A program made the translations under genes and the position numbers. Positions 15,582 to 25,100 of a stretch of 32,820 bases of DNA are shown here, in pieces. Numbering within the stretch: the stretch's first letter is position 1; each line of letters begins with the position of its first letter. The notes under the pieces were generated by a model that saw nothing but the letters and a program-made list of their open reading frames with translations, did no database searches and had not been told where the DNA came from. Origin of the DNA: Verrucomicrobiaceae bacterium (lineage in GTDB: Bacteria; Verrucomicrobiota; Verrucomicrobiia; Verrucomicrobiales; Verrucomicrobiaceae); contig JAEUHN010000050.1 in the NCBI GenBank assembly GCA_016795365.1, positions 1 to 32,820 on the forward strand, written 5' to 3'.

Positions 15582-16514
15582 TCATTCTCCTTCACTGGCG
15601 GAATGGTGGAGAGCCTCTATTCCTAGGACGATGGCTCCACAAACTCCGGAGCGGTCGCCCAGGCCTGGATGCACAATGTAGCTCTCGATGTCCTGCAGCA
15701 GTTGCGGCACATGGACGTAGCCATTGAGCTGGCGGAGAACGTGTGACCGCGTAGCATCAATGAGTCCAGCTTGATGCATGACGCCGCCACCGATGATGAT
15801 TCGCTTCGGCGAAAGCGTGAGGATCACATTCACGAGCCCATGAGCGAGGGTCTGCGCCACTTCTTCCCACGCTGGATGATCGGCGGGCATTTCCTCACCT
15901 TTGATCCCCCAGCGGGCCGCGATGGCCGGACCGCTGACAAAACCCTCCAGGCAGCTCTGGTGGAAGGGGCAGTGGCATCTGTCAAAGATCACTCCGCGGG
16001 TGTGTGGCGCTGGCACATGCAGGTGGCCAATCTCGGGATGCAGCAATCCGTGCAAAGGCTTGCCATGCACGAGCACGCCACCGCCGACGCCCGTGCCAAT
16101 GGTGACGTAAACCAGCGGATCACATGCCTGCCCTGCTCCCCAAGCATACTCGCCAATGGCAGCCGCATTGACGTCGGTATCAAATCCGACTGGCACCTGG
16201 AAGCGAGCGTGCAGAGGTCCCACGAGGTCGGTGTGGGGCCAGTCGGGCTTCGGAGTGGTGGTAATGTAACCGTAAGTGGCGCTCTCCACATCGAGATCCA
16301 GCGGACCAAAGGACCCAATGCCGATGGCCTTGATCGCACCGTGCTTACGACAAGCCGAAGCCAGCCACTGCATCACCTGACGCAGTGTTCTCTTGGGGTC
16401 CGTCGTCTCGATGCGTGTGGACGCCCGAATGTCGTCAGGGCCCGTGCCGACAGCGATGTTGAATTTGGTGCCGCCAGCCTCAATGCCGGCAATGAGCGGG
16501 GCGTGCGGCCTCAT
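15582..16514 (-). CDS. ROK-family sugar kinase (fructokinase-like)
   Basis: A 310-residue ROK kinase phosphorylating a hexose, most like the fructokinase/glucokinase branch. It has the phosphate motif 'AGIEAGGTKFNIAVG', the catalytic Asp in 'FDTDVNAAAIGEY' (D114), 'YVTIGTGVGGGVLVHGK', and the zinc-binding region 'HPEIGHLHVP' followed by 'CHCPFHQSCLEGFVSGPAI', whose Cys/His pattern matches Bacillus-type fructokinases. ATG 16514 overlaps the stop of metF (ATGA), so the two are translationally coupled. The open frame extends 42 codons further upstream, but that stretch lies inside metF and is unlike the family. Substrate is inferred. Confidence 0.92.
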   Translation of the reverse strand: MRPHAPLIAGIEAGGTKFNIAVGTGPDDIRASTRIETTDPKRTLRQVMQWLASACRKHGAIKAIGIGSFGPLDLDVESATYGYITTTPKPDWPHTDLVGPLHARFQVPVGFDTDVNAAAIGEYAWGAGQACDPLVYVTIGTGVGGGVLVHGKPLHGLLHPEIGHLHVPAPHTRGVIFDRCHCPFHQSCLEGFVSGPAIAARWGIKGEEMPADHPAWEEVAQTLAHGLVNVILTLSPKRIIIGGGVMHQAGLIDATRSHVLRQLNGYVHVPQLLQDIESYIVHPGLGDRSGVCGAIVLGIEALHHSASEGE

Positions 16515-17434
16515 GGCGTGGCAGTGAGGCTGTTCGAATCCCGCAGGCCCAGGGCGGCATAGATCTCGCGCGTGGCCTTTGATTTGTTCAAGGTGTAGAA
16601 GTGAATGCCGTCCACGCCATGGTCGAGAAGGTCCTGGCACTGCTCGGTGGCATAGTGAATGCCCACTCGTTGCACGGCTTCCTCATCGCCATTGCAGCGC
16701 GCGATGGCGCGCAGCAGCTTGGCAGGGTAACGTGAGCCTCCGGCCAGCTCCGCCATGCGCTTCATTCCGCTGGCGCTCGTGATCGGCATGATGCCAGCGA
16801 TGATGGGCACATTGATCCCGGACAGGCGGCAGCGATCGCGGAAGTCGAGGAAGTCATGGTTATCGAAGAACAACTGCGTGCAGATGTAGTCCGCTCCCGC
16901 ATCCACCTTGGCCTTGAGGTAATCCATCTCCAGCAGGCGATTCGGTGTCGAAGGGTGGCCCTCGGGGAAGCCTGCCACACCGATGCCGAAGCCGCGCTTG
17001 TCCGCATGAACGCCCGAGGCATTGAACTTCTGAATGAAGGCCACCAAGTCGGCGGCGTGCTGGAAGGCATCGTTCTTCCGCTCGTAGTTGGCGATGCCAC
17101 GTGGCGGGTCACCGCCCAGGGCGAGGATGTTGGAGACGCCCGCAGCGGCGTAGCGCTCCAGGATGCCCTGGATGTCGGCCTCGCTGTGGCACACACAGGT
17201 GAGGTGGGGCGTGGAGTCGATACCGGTCTCGTTCTTGATGCGCACCACGAGGTCATGCGTCATCTCGCGCGTGGAGCCGCCAGCACCATAAGTTACTGAA
17301 ACATAGGCAGGCTTGAAATTCGCCAGTTCGCGCACGGCTTCCAGCAAAGACTGCGATGCCTCCTCCGTCTTGGGTGGGAAGAATTCAAAGGAGAATGTGG
17401 GACGCTGGCGCTGTAAGAGGTCAGAGATGTGCAT
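16511..17434 (-). CDS. metF: 5,10-methylenetetrahydrofolate reductase
   Basis: A 307-residue flavoprotein that reduces methylene-THF to methyl-THF for methionine synthesis. The N-terminal signature 'FSFEFFPPKTEE' contains the catalytic Glu17 (equivalent of Glu28 in E. coli). 'YVSVTYGAGGSTRE', 'HLTCVCHSEADI', 'NILALGGDPPRG' and 'GADYICTQLFFDN' follow. ATG 17434 gives the usual family N terminus (MHISDLLQ). A ROK kinase gene follows with a 4-bp overlap, an unusual partner. A 110-bp divergent spacer separates it from the aldolase gene; I see no SAM riboswitch there. Confidence 0.97.
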   Translation of the reverse strand: MHISDLLQRQRPTFSFEFFPPKTEEASQSLLEAVRELANFKPAYVSVTYGAGGSTREMTHDLVVRIKNETGIDSTPHLTCVCHSEADIQGILERYAAAGVSNILALGGDPPRGIANYERKNDAFQHAADLVAFIQKFNASGVHADKRGFGIGVAGFPEGHPSTPNRLLEMDYLKAKVDAGADYICTQLFFDNHDFLDFRDRCRLSGINVPIIAGIMPITSASGMKRMAELAGGSRYPAKLLRAIARCNGDEEAVQRVGIHYATEQCQDLLDHGVDGIHFYTLNKSKATREIYAALGLRDSNSLTATP

Positions 17435-17544
17435 GAGGTGGTCGCGACCCCTATTCAATCAGGCGAACACAGGCGAGGCAAGTATTTGCTGGAAGTGCCT
17501 TGCTCCTTGCGCACCGGCTCCTCCCCGCTAGAAACAGCCCTCCC

Positions 17545-19518
17545 ATGCAATCACTCTGGAACGACTCCGACGCCGCTCAATTCACCGACGCTCTTGGCCT
17601 TCGCGTTTACACCTCGCGCCTGCTCGGCAAGAACCCGGAACTCGTGCTTCATGGCGGTGGCAATACGTCGGTCAAAGTCGATGAGAAAGACTTCTTCGGC
17701 GACCCCGTGAGCATTTGTTATGTCAAAGGCAGTGGCTGGGATCTGGCGACGATTGAGCGCGAAGGTTTCGCTCCCGTGCGCATGAGTGCTCTGCTGAAAA
17801 TGGCTGAGCTGCCGACCATGACGGACAGTGACATGGTGCTGCAACAGCGCGCCGCCATGACAAATCCGAATGCGCCTGCCGCTTCGATCGAAGCGATCCT
17901 CCATGCGATCTTGCCCTTCAAGTTCGTTGATCACTCGCACGCCAATGCGATCTCGGCTTTGACCTGCAGCCAGGACGGCGAGCAGCGCGTGGCCGATTGC
18001 TTTGGCAAGCGCGTGCTGGTGCTGCCCTACGTGATGCCGGGTTTCGTGCTCGCCAAGCAAGTGCACGAGGTGCTGAAGACGCGCGACCTCCGGAAGGAAG
18101 GTATCGAAGGCATCGTGCTCATGAAGCACGGCCTCTTCACCTTCGCCGACGACGCGAAGTCGAGCTACGAGAAGCACATCGAGTTGGTGACCGTCGCTGA
18201 GGGGTATTTGGCGAAGAGCTTTGCGCAAAACAATCCTCCCGCATGGCCTTTGGCTGATGCTACTCCCCTGGACTTGCTTTCATTAGCCAAGCTCCGCCGC
18301 TCTGTGAGTTTGAAACGTGGTGTCCCTCAGATTGCCCGTTTGCTGAGCGAAGAATCCCAACGGGCCTACTCTACCATCGGCGACGCAGCCGTGCGCGGAC
18401 CACTAACGCCTGACCACAGCATTCGCACCAAGCGCATCCCTGCCGTCATCGGTGAAGATATCGACGCTGGCGTGCAGCAGTTCGCCGACGATTACGCCGC
18501 TTACTTTATGCGCAACGCCACCACCGAAACGATGCTCGATCCCGCACCGCGCTTCGCCTTGTGGAAGGGTAACGGCATCGTGTGCTTCGGCGACACGGTG
18601 AAGGATGCGAACATCGTTGCCGACATCGCCACGCACACTGCCAACACCGTCATTGTCGGTGAACGCACGGGTGGCTGGGCTCCGCTCAGCGAGCAAGACA
18701 TCTTTGCCATCGAATACTGGGAGCTTGAGCAGGCCAAGCTTCGCAAAGGCCCGGCGCGCAAGGTGCATCAGGGCAAGGTCGCGCTCGTCACCGGTTGCGC
18801 GGCTGGCATTGGCTTCGCCATCGCTGAATCCCTCGCCGAGCAAGGCGCGCAGGTCGTGGGTCTCGACATCGACAAGGAGATCCCTGAGATCATGAAGAAG
18901 ATCGGCGGCATCGGCATCGTGGTGAACCTCACCGAGGACCAGCCCGTGCAGGACGCCATCGACTTCACCGTGCGTGAGTTCGGCGGCATCGACATCGTCG
19001 TTTCCAACGCCGGCATCTTCCCGAAGAACGACTACCTCGACGTGATGGCGCAGCCCGATTGGGATCGCACGATCATGATCAACCTCACGAGCCATCAGAA
19101 GCTCATGAACAAGGTCATCCCGTTCGTGAAGCAAGGCCTCGACGGCAGCATCATCTTCGTTGGCAGCCGCAACTTCAAAGCCCCTGGCCCAGGTGCCTCC
19201 GCTTACTCCTGCTCCAAGGCCGCGCTCACCCAGCTCTGCCGCGTCGCAGCACTGGAACTCGCCCCCCACAAGGTCCGCGTGAACATCGTGCACCCCGATG
19301 CCGTCTTCGATACCAAGCTCTGGACGCCCGAAGCTCTGCAAAAGAGTGCCGCTCGCTACGGCATGACGGTCGAGGAATACAAGACCAAGAACCTCATGAA
19401 GGTGGAGATCAAATCCAAGGACATCGGCAATATGGTCGCTGCCATGGCCTCGCCCTTGTTCGCCAAAGTCACCGGCGCGCAGATTCCGGTCGATGGCGGG
19501 AATGATCGGGTGATCTGA
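17545..19518 (+). CDS. bifunctional class II aldolase / short-chain dehydrogenase
   Basis: A 657-residue fusion. The N-terminal part (about 1-400) is a zinc-dependent class II aldolase of the rhamnulose-1-phosphate type ('LVLHGGGNTSVKV', 'FVDHSHANAISALT' at about 130, 'VLMKHGLFTF'). The C-terminal part (about 410-657) is a Rossmann dehydrogenase with 'ALVTGCAAGIGFAIAESL' (about 412), 'VSNAGIFPKNDYLDV' and the catalytic YxxxK in 'YSCSKAALTQL' (about 553). The same architecture occurs in RhaEW-type enzymes that cleave rhamnulose-1-phosphate to dihydroxyacetone phosphate and lactaldehyde and oxidise the lactaldehyde. ATG 17545 chosen because the frame upstream is unlike the family. No other rhamnose or fucose genes are nearby, so the sugar is uncertain. 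Confidence 0.92.
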   Translation: MQSLWNDSDAAQFTDALGLRVYTSRLLGKNPELVLHGGGNTSVKVDEKDFFGDPVSICYVKGSGWDLATIEREGFAPVRMSALLKMAELPTMTDSDMVLQQRAAMTNPNAPAASIEAILHAILPFKFVDHSHANAISALTCSQDGEQRVADCFGKRVLVLPYVMPGFVLAKQVHEVLKTRDLRKEGIEGIVLMKHGLFTFADDAKSSYEKHIELVTVAEGYLAKSFAQNNPPAWPLADATPLDLLSLAKLRRSVSLKRGVPQIARLLSEESQRAYSTIGDAAVRGPLTPDHSIRTKRIPAVIGEDIDAGVQQFADDYAAYFMRNATTETMLDPAPRFALWKGNGIVCFGDTVKDANIVADIATHTANTVIVGERTGGWAPLSEQDIFAIEYWELEQAKLRKGPARKVHQGKVALVTGCAAGIGFAIAESLAEQGAQVVGLDIDKEIPEIMKKIGGIGIVVNLTEDQPVQDAIDFTVREFGGIDIVVSNAGIFPKNDYLDVMAQPDWDRTIMINLTSHQKLMNKVIPFVKQGLDGSIIFVGSRNFKAPGPGASAYSCSKAALTQLCRVAALELAPHKVRVNIVHPDAVFDTKLWTPEALQKSAARYGMTVEEYKTKNLMKVEIKSKDIGNMVAAMASPLFAKVTGAQIPVDGGNDRVI

Positions 19519-19526
19519 TCCACGGC

Positions 19527-20582
19527 TTACATGTCCTGCTTTGCCAGCAGGACCTTGCCGCTGCGGAGCAGGAAGGAGTCACGTAGTCCCATCGTCCAGA
19601 CGTCCTTGTCCTTCGAGTGGCGCTTCACGAAGTCCATCGTGCTCCGCGTGTCGTCGAAGAACTTCAGCGGCGGTGCTTTCAGATTGCGGCGCACTTGCGG
19701 GGAGTCATCCAGCTTCAGCAGGAAGTTGTCCCAGTGCACCGGGATCACCGTCTTCGGGTTCAACTTCTCCACAGCCTCACGCCAGTAAAACTCCTGCTGG
19801 CAGCAAGGCTCCTTGGACAGAAGGCCCACGGCGGGCATCACCACATCGGCGGTCAGGCCTTTGAACTGATCTTTGAGTGCGCCAGCGGTCGTGGTAATCG
19901 CGATGCTGCCCTCGTCCGCGTGCCTGATGTGCAGGACGTAAACGGGATCACACTTGAAGTCCTTGGCTTTCGCAGGTGGCACGACGAGAGCTTGGACATG
20001 CCCCATCATGTCCGCCTGTCCAGGCAGATGCGGGCTGATGTGTTCCGATGGGCGGAACGTCACGGTGAACTTGCCGAACGTTCGCGTCATCCCATCGCGC
20101 TCCACGATGTGGAGATGCTCGCGGTCGCACGTGGCACCACCACCTTCATGGATAAAGGCATAAGACGACGATCCCATCGTCACCGTGTGCTTGCCTTGTT
20201 GGGCCGCAATCGCATCCAGCTTCTGCGCCACCAAAGGCGCGTCCAGCGCATGGTCGTAGTGCGAGTGCCCGATGAGCAAGGCATCCACCCGGCCCATCTT
20301 GGCGAGGTCGAGCTGCTTTTGGATCACCTTCTCGTTAGGCTCGATCTTGCCGAACTTCACGCTCAGAGGATTCGGACGAGAGAAGAAGCCGTCCACCAGC
20401 AGTGTCGTCTCACCATCAGAGATCAGGATCGTGGTGTTGCCGAAATACATCACCTTCACCCCTGGTCCGTCGGGCGCTCGGCGTGGTGACGGATAAAGGA
20501 TCTTGTCATCCCGCAGCGGTTGGTAAGTGTTGCAGGCGCAGAGCGCGAGCGCCAGCAGGGGCAGGAGAAGACGGTGTTGCAT
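19527..20582 (-). CDS. lipoprotein metallo-beta-lactamase-fold hydrolase
   Basis: A 351-residue lipoprotein. The signal MQHRLLLPLLALALCAC ends in a variant lipobox with Cys17. The metallo-beta-lactamase domain has the metal motif HxHxDH at 106-111 ('LLIGHSHYDHALD'), plus 'MGSSSYAFIHEGG' and a C-terminal 'TVIPVHWDNFLLKL' that supplies a further ligand. The pattern resembles the L-ascorbate/UlaG-like and NAPE-PLD-like branches, whose substrates vary. It converges with the aldolase gene, leaving 8 bp between the stops. Next upstream on the same strand, 41 bp away, is the M14 peptidase, so the two may form an operon of extracytoplasmic hydrolases. Confidence 0.88.
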   Translation of the reverse strand: MQHRLLLPLLALALCACNTYQPLRDDKILYPSPRRAPDGPGVKVMYFGNTTILISDGETTLLVDGFFSRPNPLSVKFGKIEPNEKVIQKQLDLAKMGRVDALLIGHSHYDHALDAPLVAQKLDAIAAQQGKHTVTMGSSSYAFIHEGGGATCDREHLHIVERDGMTRTFGKFTVTFRPSEHISPHLPGQADMMGHVQALVVPPAKAKDFKCDPVYVLHIRHADEGSIAITTTAGALKDQFKGLTADVVMPAVGLLSKEPCCQQEFYWREAVEKLNPKTVIPVHWDNFLLKLDDSPQVRRNLKAPPLKFFDDTRSTMDFVKRHSKDKDVWTMGLRDSFLLRSGKVLLAKQDM

Positions 20583-20623
20583 GGCGGAGAAGTGAGTTGA
20601 TGGAGCAGTCAGGGAAGACGCCC

Positions 20624-21787
20624 TTACCGCTTGACGCTCAGGTAAGCGGTGATCGCTTTGCCCAGTTCGGCACCATAAGTTTGGTAGCCCGACTGCGTGC
20701 TGTTAGGTGTGTTCCAGGCGGTTTCGAGGGTAACGGCGACGACGTGGTCCTGGCAATGATCGGTAACCCAGTTTTTGCTGATCTGCTTCCAGAGCGGGTG
20801 ATAACTGCTGCCGCTTTCGCGAGTCTTGGTTTCAAGGCCGAGAGGATGCTTGCCGAGGAATCCTTGGGCCGTCTCCACCCAGCGCTTGAGACTTGCGTTT
20901 TGCGTCGCGTTCATGATCGACGCCGGGCTGACAAAGAAGAAGGGCTTGAGGTCGCGGGGCGCTGGGTTGTGGAGGTCGATGAAGAGATCAAACTCGTTCG
21001 CCGCATTCATCTCGGTGATCATCGCCTGGGCGGTGCGCACAGCGGCGTAGAGTGGCTTGTCCATCCAGTCGCGGTTGTGATCGTGGGGCACCTGATCTTT
21101 GCCGCCAGCGCCGATCTCCACATTGTCCACATCCATGATGGGCACGATGATGATTCGTGTGGTCTCGCGGAGCGTTTTGGCATCGTCGCTGCACAGCCAG
21201 TTGACGAACCCTGAACACACCCAGCTCGATCCCGATTCCCAAGCGTGTTGCCGGGCATGAACCCAGAGCCCGCGATGCTTCCCAGGTGTGGTGGGATCGA
21301 AGCGCACGGCGGGCACAGAGCGTCCGCCATTGCTCTTGCAGAACTCGAACGCTTTGCCCCCGTGCTGCACCGCCTTGGCGATGAGTGCCTCTGCGTCGGT
21401 GATCTGAAAGGGCGGGCCCCAGGCGATCCAGGCGTGGTCTTGTTCGAAGGTGAGACTGTAGGTGACCTTGCCTTTCTCCACCTTTCCTGGAGCCGAGTGC
21501 CGCCAGGTTCTGCCATCGAGTGAGATCGTCGCCCGATCCGCAATGGCAAAGCTCATCCCCGTGACCACGAGGGTGACCGGCTTGCCAGATTCGATGCCAG
21601 TGAGCTTGAAGTTCCACCAGCAATCCCAGCCCAGGTCTTTGTGCGGCGCGGGCGTGATACTGACCGTGCGAGTGGTCTGGTCGAGCATCTCGACCTTGGC
21701 CGAGCCTCCGGGGAAGTTCGTATCAATCGCCAACTCGGCGTGAAGTGTGGCAACGCTGAAGACAAAGCAGAGGAGGACGGATTTCAT
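20624..21787 (-). CDS. exported M14-family zinc carboxypeptidase
   Basis: A 387-residue exported metallopeptidase. ATG 21787 gives a signal peptide (MKSVLLCFVFSVATLHA); about 96 codons of open frame upstream lack coding character. Residues 20-130 form an N-terminal beta-rich domain of the kind that precedes many bacterial M14 domains. The catalytic domain has zinc ligands His181 and Glu184 ('HARQHAWESGSSW') and His273 ('IDLHNPAP'), substrate-binding 'NRDW' (239-242) and the catalytic Glu355 ('VTLETAWN'). It probably removes C-terminal residues from peptides or murein fragments in the periplasm. Specificity cannot be told. Confidence 0.9.
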   Translation of the reverse strand: MKSVLLCFVFSVATLHAELAIDTNFPGGSAKVEMLDQTTRTVSITPAPHKDLGWDCWWNFKLTGIESGKPVTLVVTGMSFAIADRATISLDGRTWRHSAPGKVEKGKVTYSLTFEQDHAWIAWGPPFQITDAEALIAKAVQHGGKAFEFCKSNGGRSVPAVRFDPTTPGKHRGLWVHARQHAWESGSSWVCSGFVNWLCSDDAKTLRETTRIIIVPIMDVDNVEIGAGGKDQVPHDHNRDWMDKPLYAAVRTAQAMITEMNAANEFDLFIDLHNPAPRDLKPFFFVSPASIMNATQNASLKRWVETAQGFLGKHPLGLETKTRESGSSYHPLWKQISKNWVTDHCQDHVVAVTLETAWNTPNSTQSGYQTYGAELGKAITAYLSVKR

Positions 21788-21932
21788 GATGCGGCTCCAT
21801 ACGACGTCTGCCGGTCCGACTTCTCGCCGGAGTAAACATGCGTGTCGGCCCATTGAGGTCCGGCAAATTGAACTCAAGCGATGAGGCCGCGTGCGACCTT
21901 TCGCGGTGATGACTCGATGCCTCTCCGTGAGC

Positions 21933-22103
21933 CTAGTGCAAACCGTGCGCGCCTCGGAGAACGCGAGGGCCGCCCCACCCGTGATGCCAGCCTGTTTCGA
22001 CGTAGGTGTAGCTGGGACATGTGGTGCGATTACCCGAGGAAGAGGATTCGCAGGATGTGAGGCACGAGCCAACAAAGGCGAGCAGGAGCAGCTTGAGCTT
22101 CAT
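21933..22103 (-). CDS. small lipoprotein, 56 aa
   Basis: A very short gene of 56 codons with a convincing lipoprotein signal (MKLKLLLLAFVGSCLTSC) and then about 38 residues: Ser-rich at first, then 'CPSYTYVETGWHHGWGGPRV'. It begins 8 bp after the stop of the large cytochrome/WD40 gene on the same strand, so it is probably its last cistron. I do not recognise a family; the His/Trp/Gly-rich tail is its only distinctive part. The tail end may be frayed, since 'RVLRGAHGLH' looks less protein-like. Confidence 0.55.
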   Translation of the reverse strand: MKLKLLLLAFVGSCLTSCESSSSGNRTTCPSYTYVETGWHHGWGGPRVLRGAHGLH

Positions 22104-22111
22104 GGCGCAGA

Positions 22112-25100
22112 TCATTTCGGCAGCATGGACACATACTGATTGGTCAGTTGCTTCACCTTCGCACGAAGGGGCTCTACTTGCGGCGTCAACTGGGCCAGCT
22201 GGGCCTTGGCTTCGGCGATGTTCTTCTCGCGATCAGGCACTTCCTTGGTGGCATCAGCAATGGTCTTCTCAGCGGCCTCCTTGCGCTTCTTGGAATCAGC
22301 CGCAGCGGTTTGTGCTTTTCCGACTTCCGCACGTTTGGCTTCGAGCACCTTGAGGTCAGCTGCGGTCTTGGCGGAGGTATCGGCCAAGGTCTTTTCCAGT
22401 GCTGGCAAGGCGGCCTGGGCGGCAGCGATGGCGGCGCTCAGGGGCGCGGACTTGGCCTCGAAGTCCTTCTGAAGAGCGGCAGGTGCGGCCTGCTTCTCGG
22501 CGAGTGCTTTTTGAGCACCGGCAAGCTTGTCGGTGGCAGTCTTGTGAAGGGCGATCAGTGGGGCTGCGGTCTTGGTCGCCGACTCCAGATTGCGCTTGGC
22601 ATCGGCCACGGTGCGTTCCTTGGCCGTGCTCTGAGCGACCGCTTGGGTGAGGGCCGTCTTCGCCTTGCTTGCAGCCGACTTGGCATCGGATGCGGACTTC
22701 TCGGCAGCGGTCACTTCAGCCTTCTTGCCTTCGAGCGCCTTGGCACTCGCCTCGAGCGCTACCTTGGCCTGGTTGGCGGCGTCTTCGGTGGCCTTCAGCT
22801 TGCCGTTCAAATCAGCGAGTTCCTTTTCCAGCATGGCAGCCTCGGGCTTGTTCGCTTGCTTGGCAGCAGCCAGGGCTTTGTCCTTGGCGTCAGCGGCATT
22901 CTTGGCGGGCTGCACGGCACCGTTGGCCTTGCTGAACGCCTGGGACTTGGCCGAGTTGTCTTTGGTTGCGGCCTCACGTTCGGTGCGAACCTTGGCAAGG
23001 GTGGCGTCGGTGGCCTTGGCCGCAGCGTCTGCTTGATCGGCGGCGGTCTTGGCGGCTCCGGCGGCATCTTTCGCGGCCTTGGCTTCCGTTTCGGCCTTCG
23101 CGAGCGCGGTCTTGCGATCTTCCACCAGTTTGGCAGGTCCGGCGAGCTTGGCAGCGGCATCGTTGACGGCCTTCTGGTGAGTGGCGATTTCCTTGTTAAT
23201 CGCCTCAACGGCTGCTTTCGAAGCCGCCGTCGCGTCGTCGCGAGCCTTCGCCAGGGCAGCGATCTCGGCTTCCTTCGCGGCGATGATTTGCTTCTGTTCG
23301 TTCACCTTCGTGGCGGCGGTGTCGCTCACGGCTTTGGTGGCTGTGAAGGCTTTTTCGATCGGCTGAACCTCGGCCAGTTGCTTGGCGGCTTCAGCATCCA
23401 GCTTGGGCTGGGCGGCGGTGCTTTCAGCGATGACCTTCTTGCTGTCTTCGATGCGCTTCAGGGCGGCCAAACGAGCCTCCTCGTTTTCCTTCTGGCCATC
23501 GGTGTAGGCTTGAACGTCAGACTCCAGTTTCGCAAGAGCATCCTTCTCGGCGAGCAGACCCACATTGAACTTCGCTGCTTTCAGGGCAGGCACCATGCGT
23601 TGCATGATCGCGAGTTCGTCGGTGATCGCCTTGGCAGCGGCCTGGGCAGCGGCGAGGGCCTCATGTCCTTTGGCTGCCTTGGCCTCGGCGTCCTTGACCA
23701 CGTTCGGATAGTTTTTGGCGGCCTTCTCGGTGTTTGGCAGTTCGGCTTTCTTGGCCACGAGAGATTGGTTGCCTGATTTGATCTTCGCATCGGCTTCTGC
23801 TGCAGCTTTGTCGAGGTCCACGACAGGGGCGGGAGTGGCTCCGAGCTGTTGCTTGGCCTGGGCGACCTGGGCATTCAGTTGATCGGCCTTCGCTTTGGCG
23901 GGGGCGAGCTTTTGCTGCTCCGTCGTGGCAGCGGCTACTTTGGCTTCAAGGTCCTTCACCTTGGCCTGAAGCGCAGCGTCACCAGCCTTGGCGGCGAGTT
24001 CCTTCTTGGCTCCTTCGAGTCCCGCCTTGAGATCGGCGAGAGCCTTGTCCGCAGCGGTCAGCTTGGCGGCATCGGCGTTGGCGGCAGGGACTTGAGCTTC
24101 GAGGGCTGCCAGAGTTTTCTGCTTCTCGGCGAACTGCTTCAACTGCGCTTCGCGAGCGACCTTGTCCTTGGCAATTTTCTCGCGCTCGGCCTTGGCGGCT
24201 GCGATGGCTTGCTCGGTCGCCTTGATCTCGCCGGGCAGGGCGTTCTTGCGGGCTTCGTTGGCGGCTGCATCGGCCTTCGCCTTGGCGAGTGCGGCGTCCA
24301 GGGCCTTGGCCTCGGCCTCAGCCTTGGCGATCGCATCCTGGGAGGGCTTCACCTTGCCGTTCAACTCGGGGATCCGGCGCTCAGTGTCGGCGATGCGCTG
24401 GTCGATCTTCGCGGGGTTCGAGGTGAGGCTGCCGACTTCCGCCTTGGAGGCGAAGTCGTAGATCTTGACCTCGCCACGCCAGTTGGCCACGACGCAGGCC
24501 TTGCTATCAGCAAGGGCGACCACCTTGGTGGCCACATCATTCTGGTTGGGCAGGTCGGCGAGCTTGTTGCCATTGATGTCCCAGAGGCGGGTGAGGCCGT
24601 CCTGGCCGCAGGTGACCACCTTGCCATCGGGAGTGAAGCTGACACTCTCCACGCCGCCGCTGTGGGCGCTCCACGTCTTGAGTTGTTTGCCCTCGTTCAT
24701 CTCCCAGAGAATGACGGTGCCGTCGCGCGAGCACGAGGCGAGCACATTGGAATCAGCGCGCCACGCGAGGTCGGTGCAGGCTCCGCCCTTGTGCTGGCCG
24801 AGCAGGAAGAACTCGCCGCCGTTCGCGGCCTCCCAGACGAAGACGTTGCCATTGCGGTCCGAGGTGGCGAGCAAGATGCCATCCGGGCTGAACTGGGTGC
24901 CGAGGACCCACTCGGTGTGCTTGGCGATGGTGTAAAGCTCTTCGCCGGTGGCGAGGTCGTAGCACTTCACCTTCTTCGATGGGCTGCCGATGACGACCTT
25001 GGTGTGGTCAGGGCTGATGTCGGCAGACATGACGGTGTCGCTTTCCTTGCCGATTTCAGCGATACGTTTGCCGGACTTCACGTCCCAAACCAGGGCGTGG

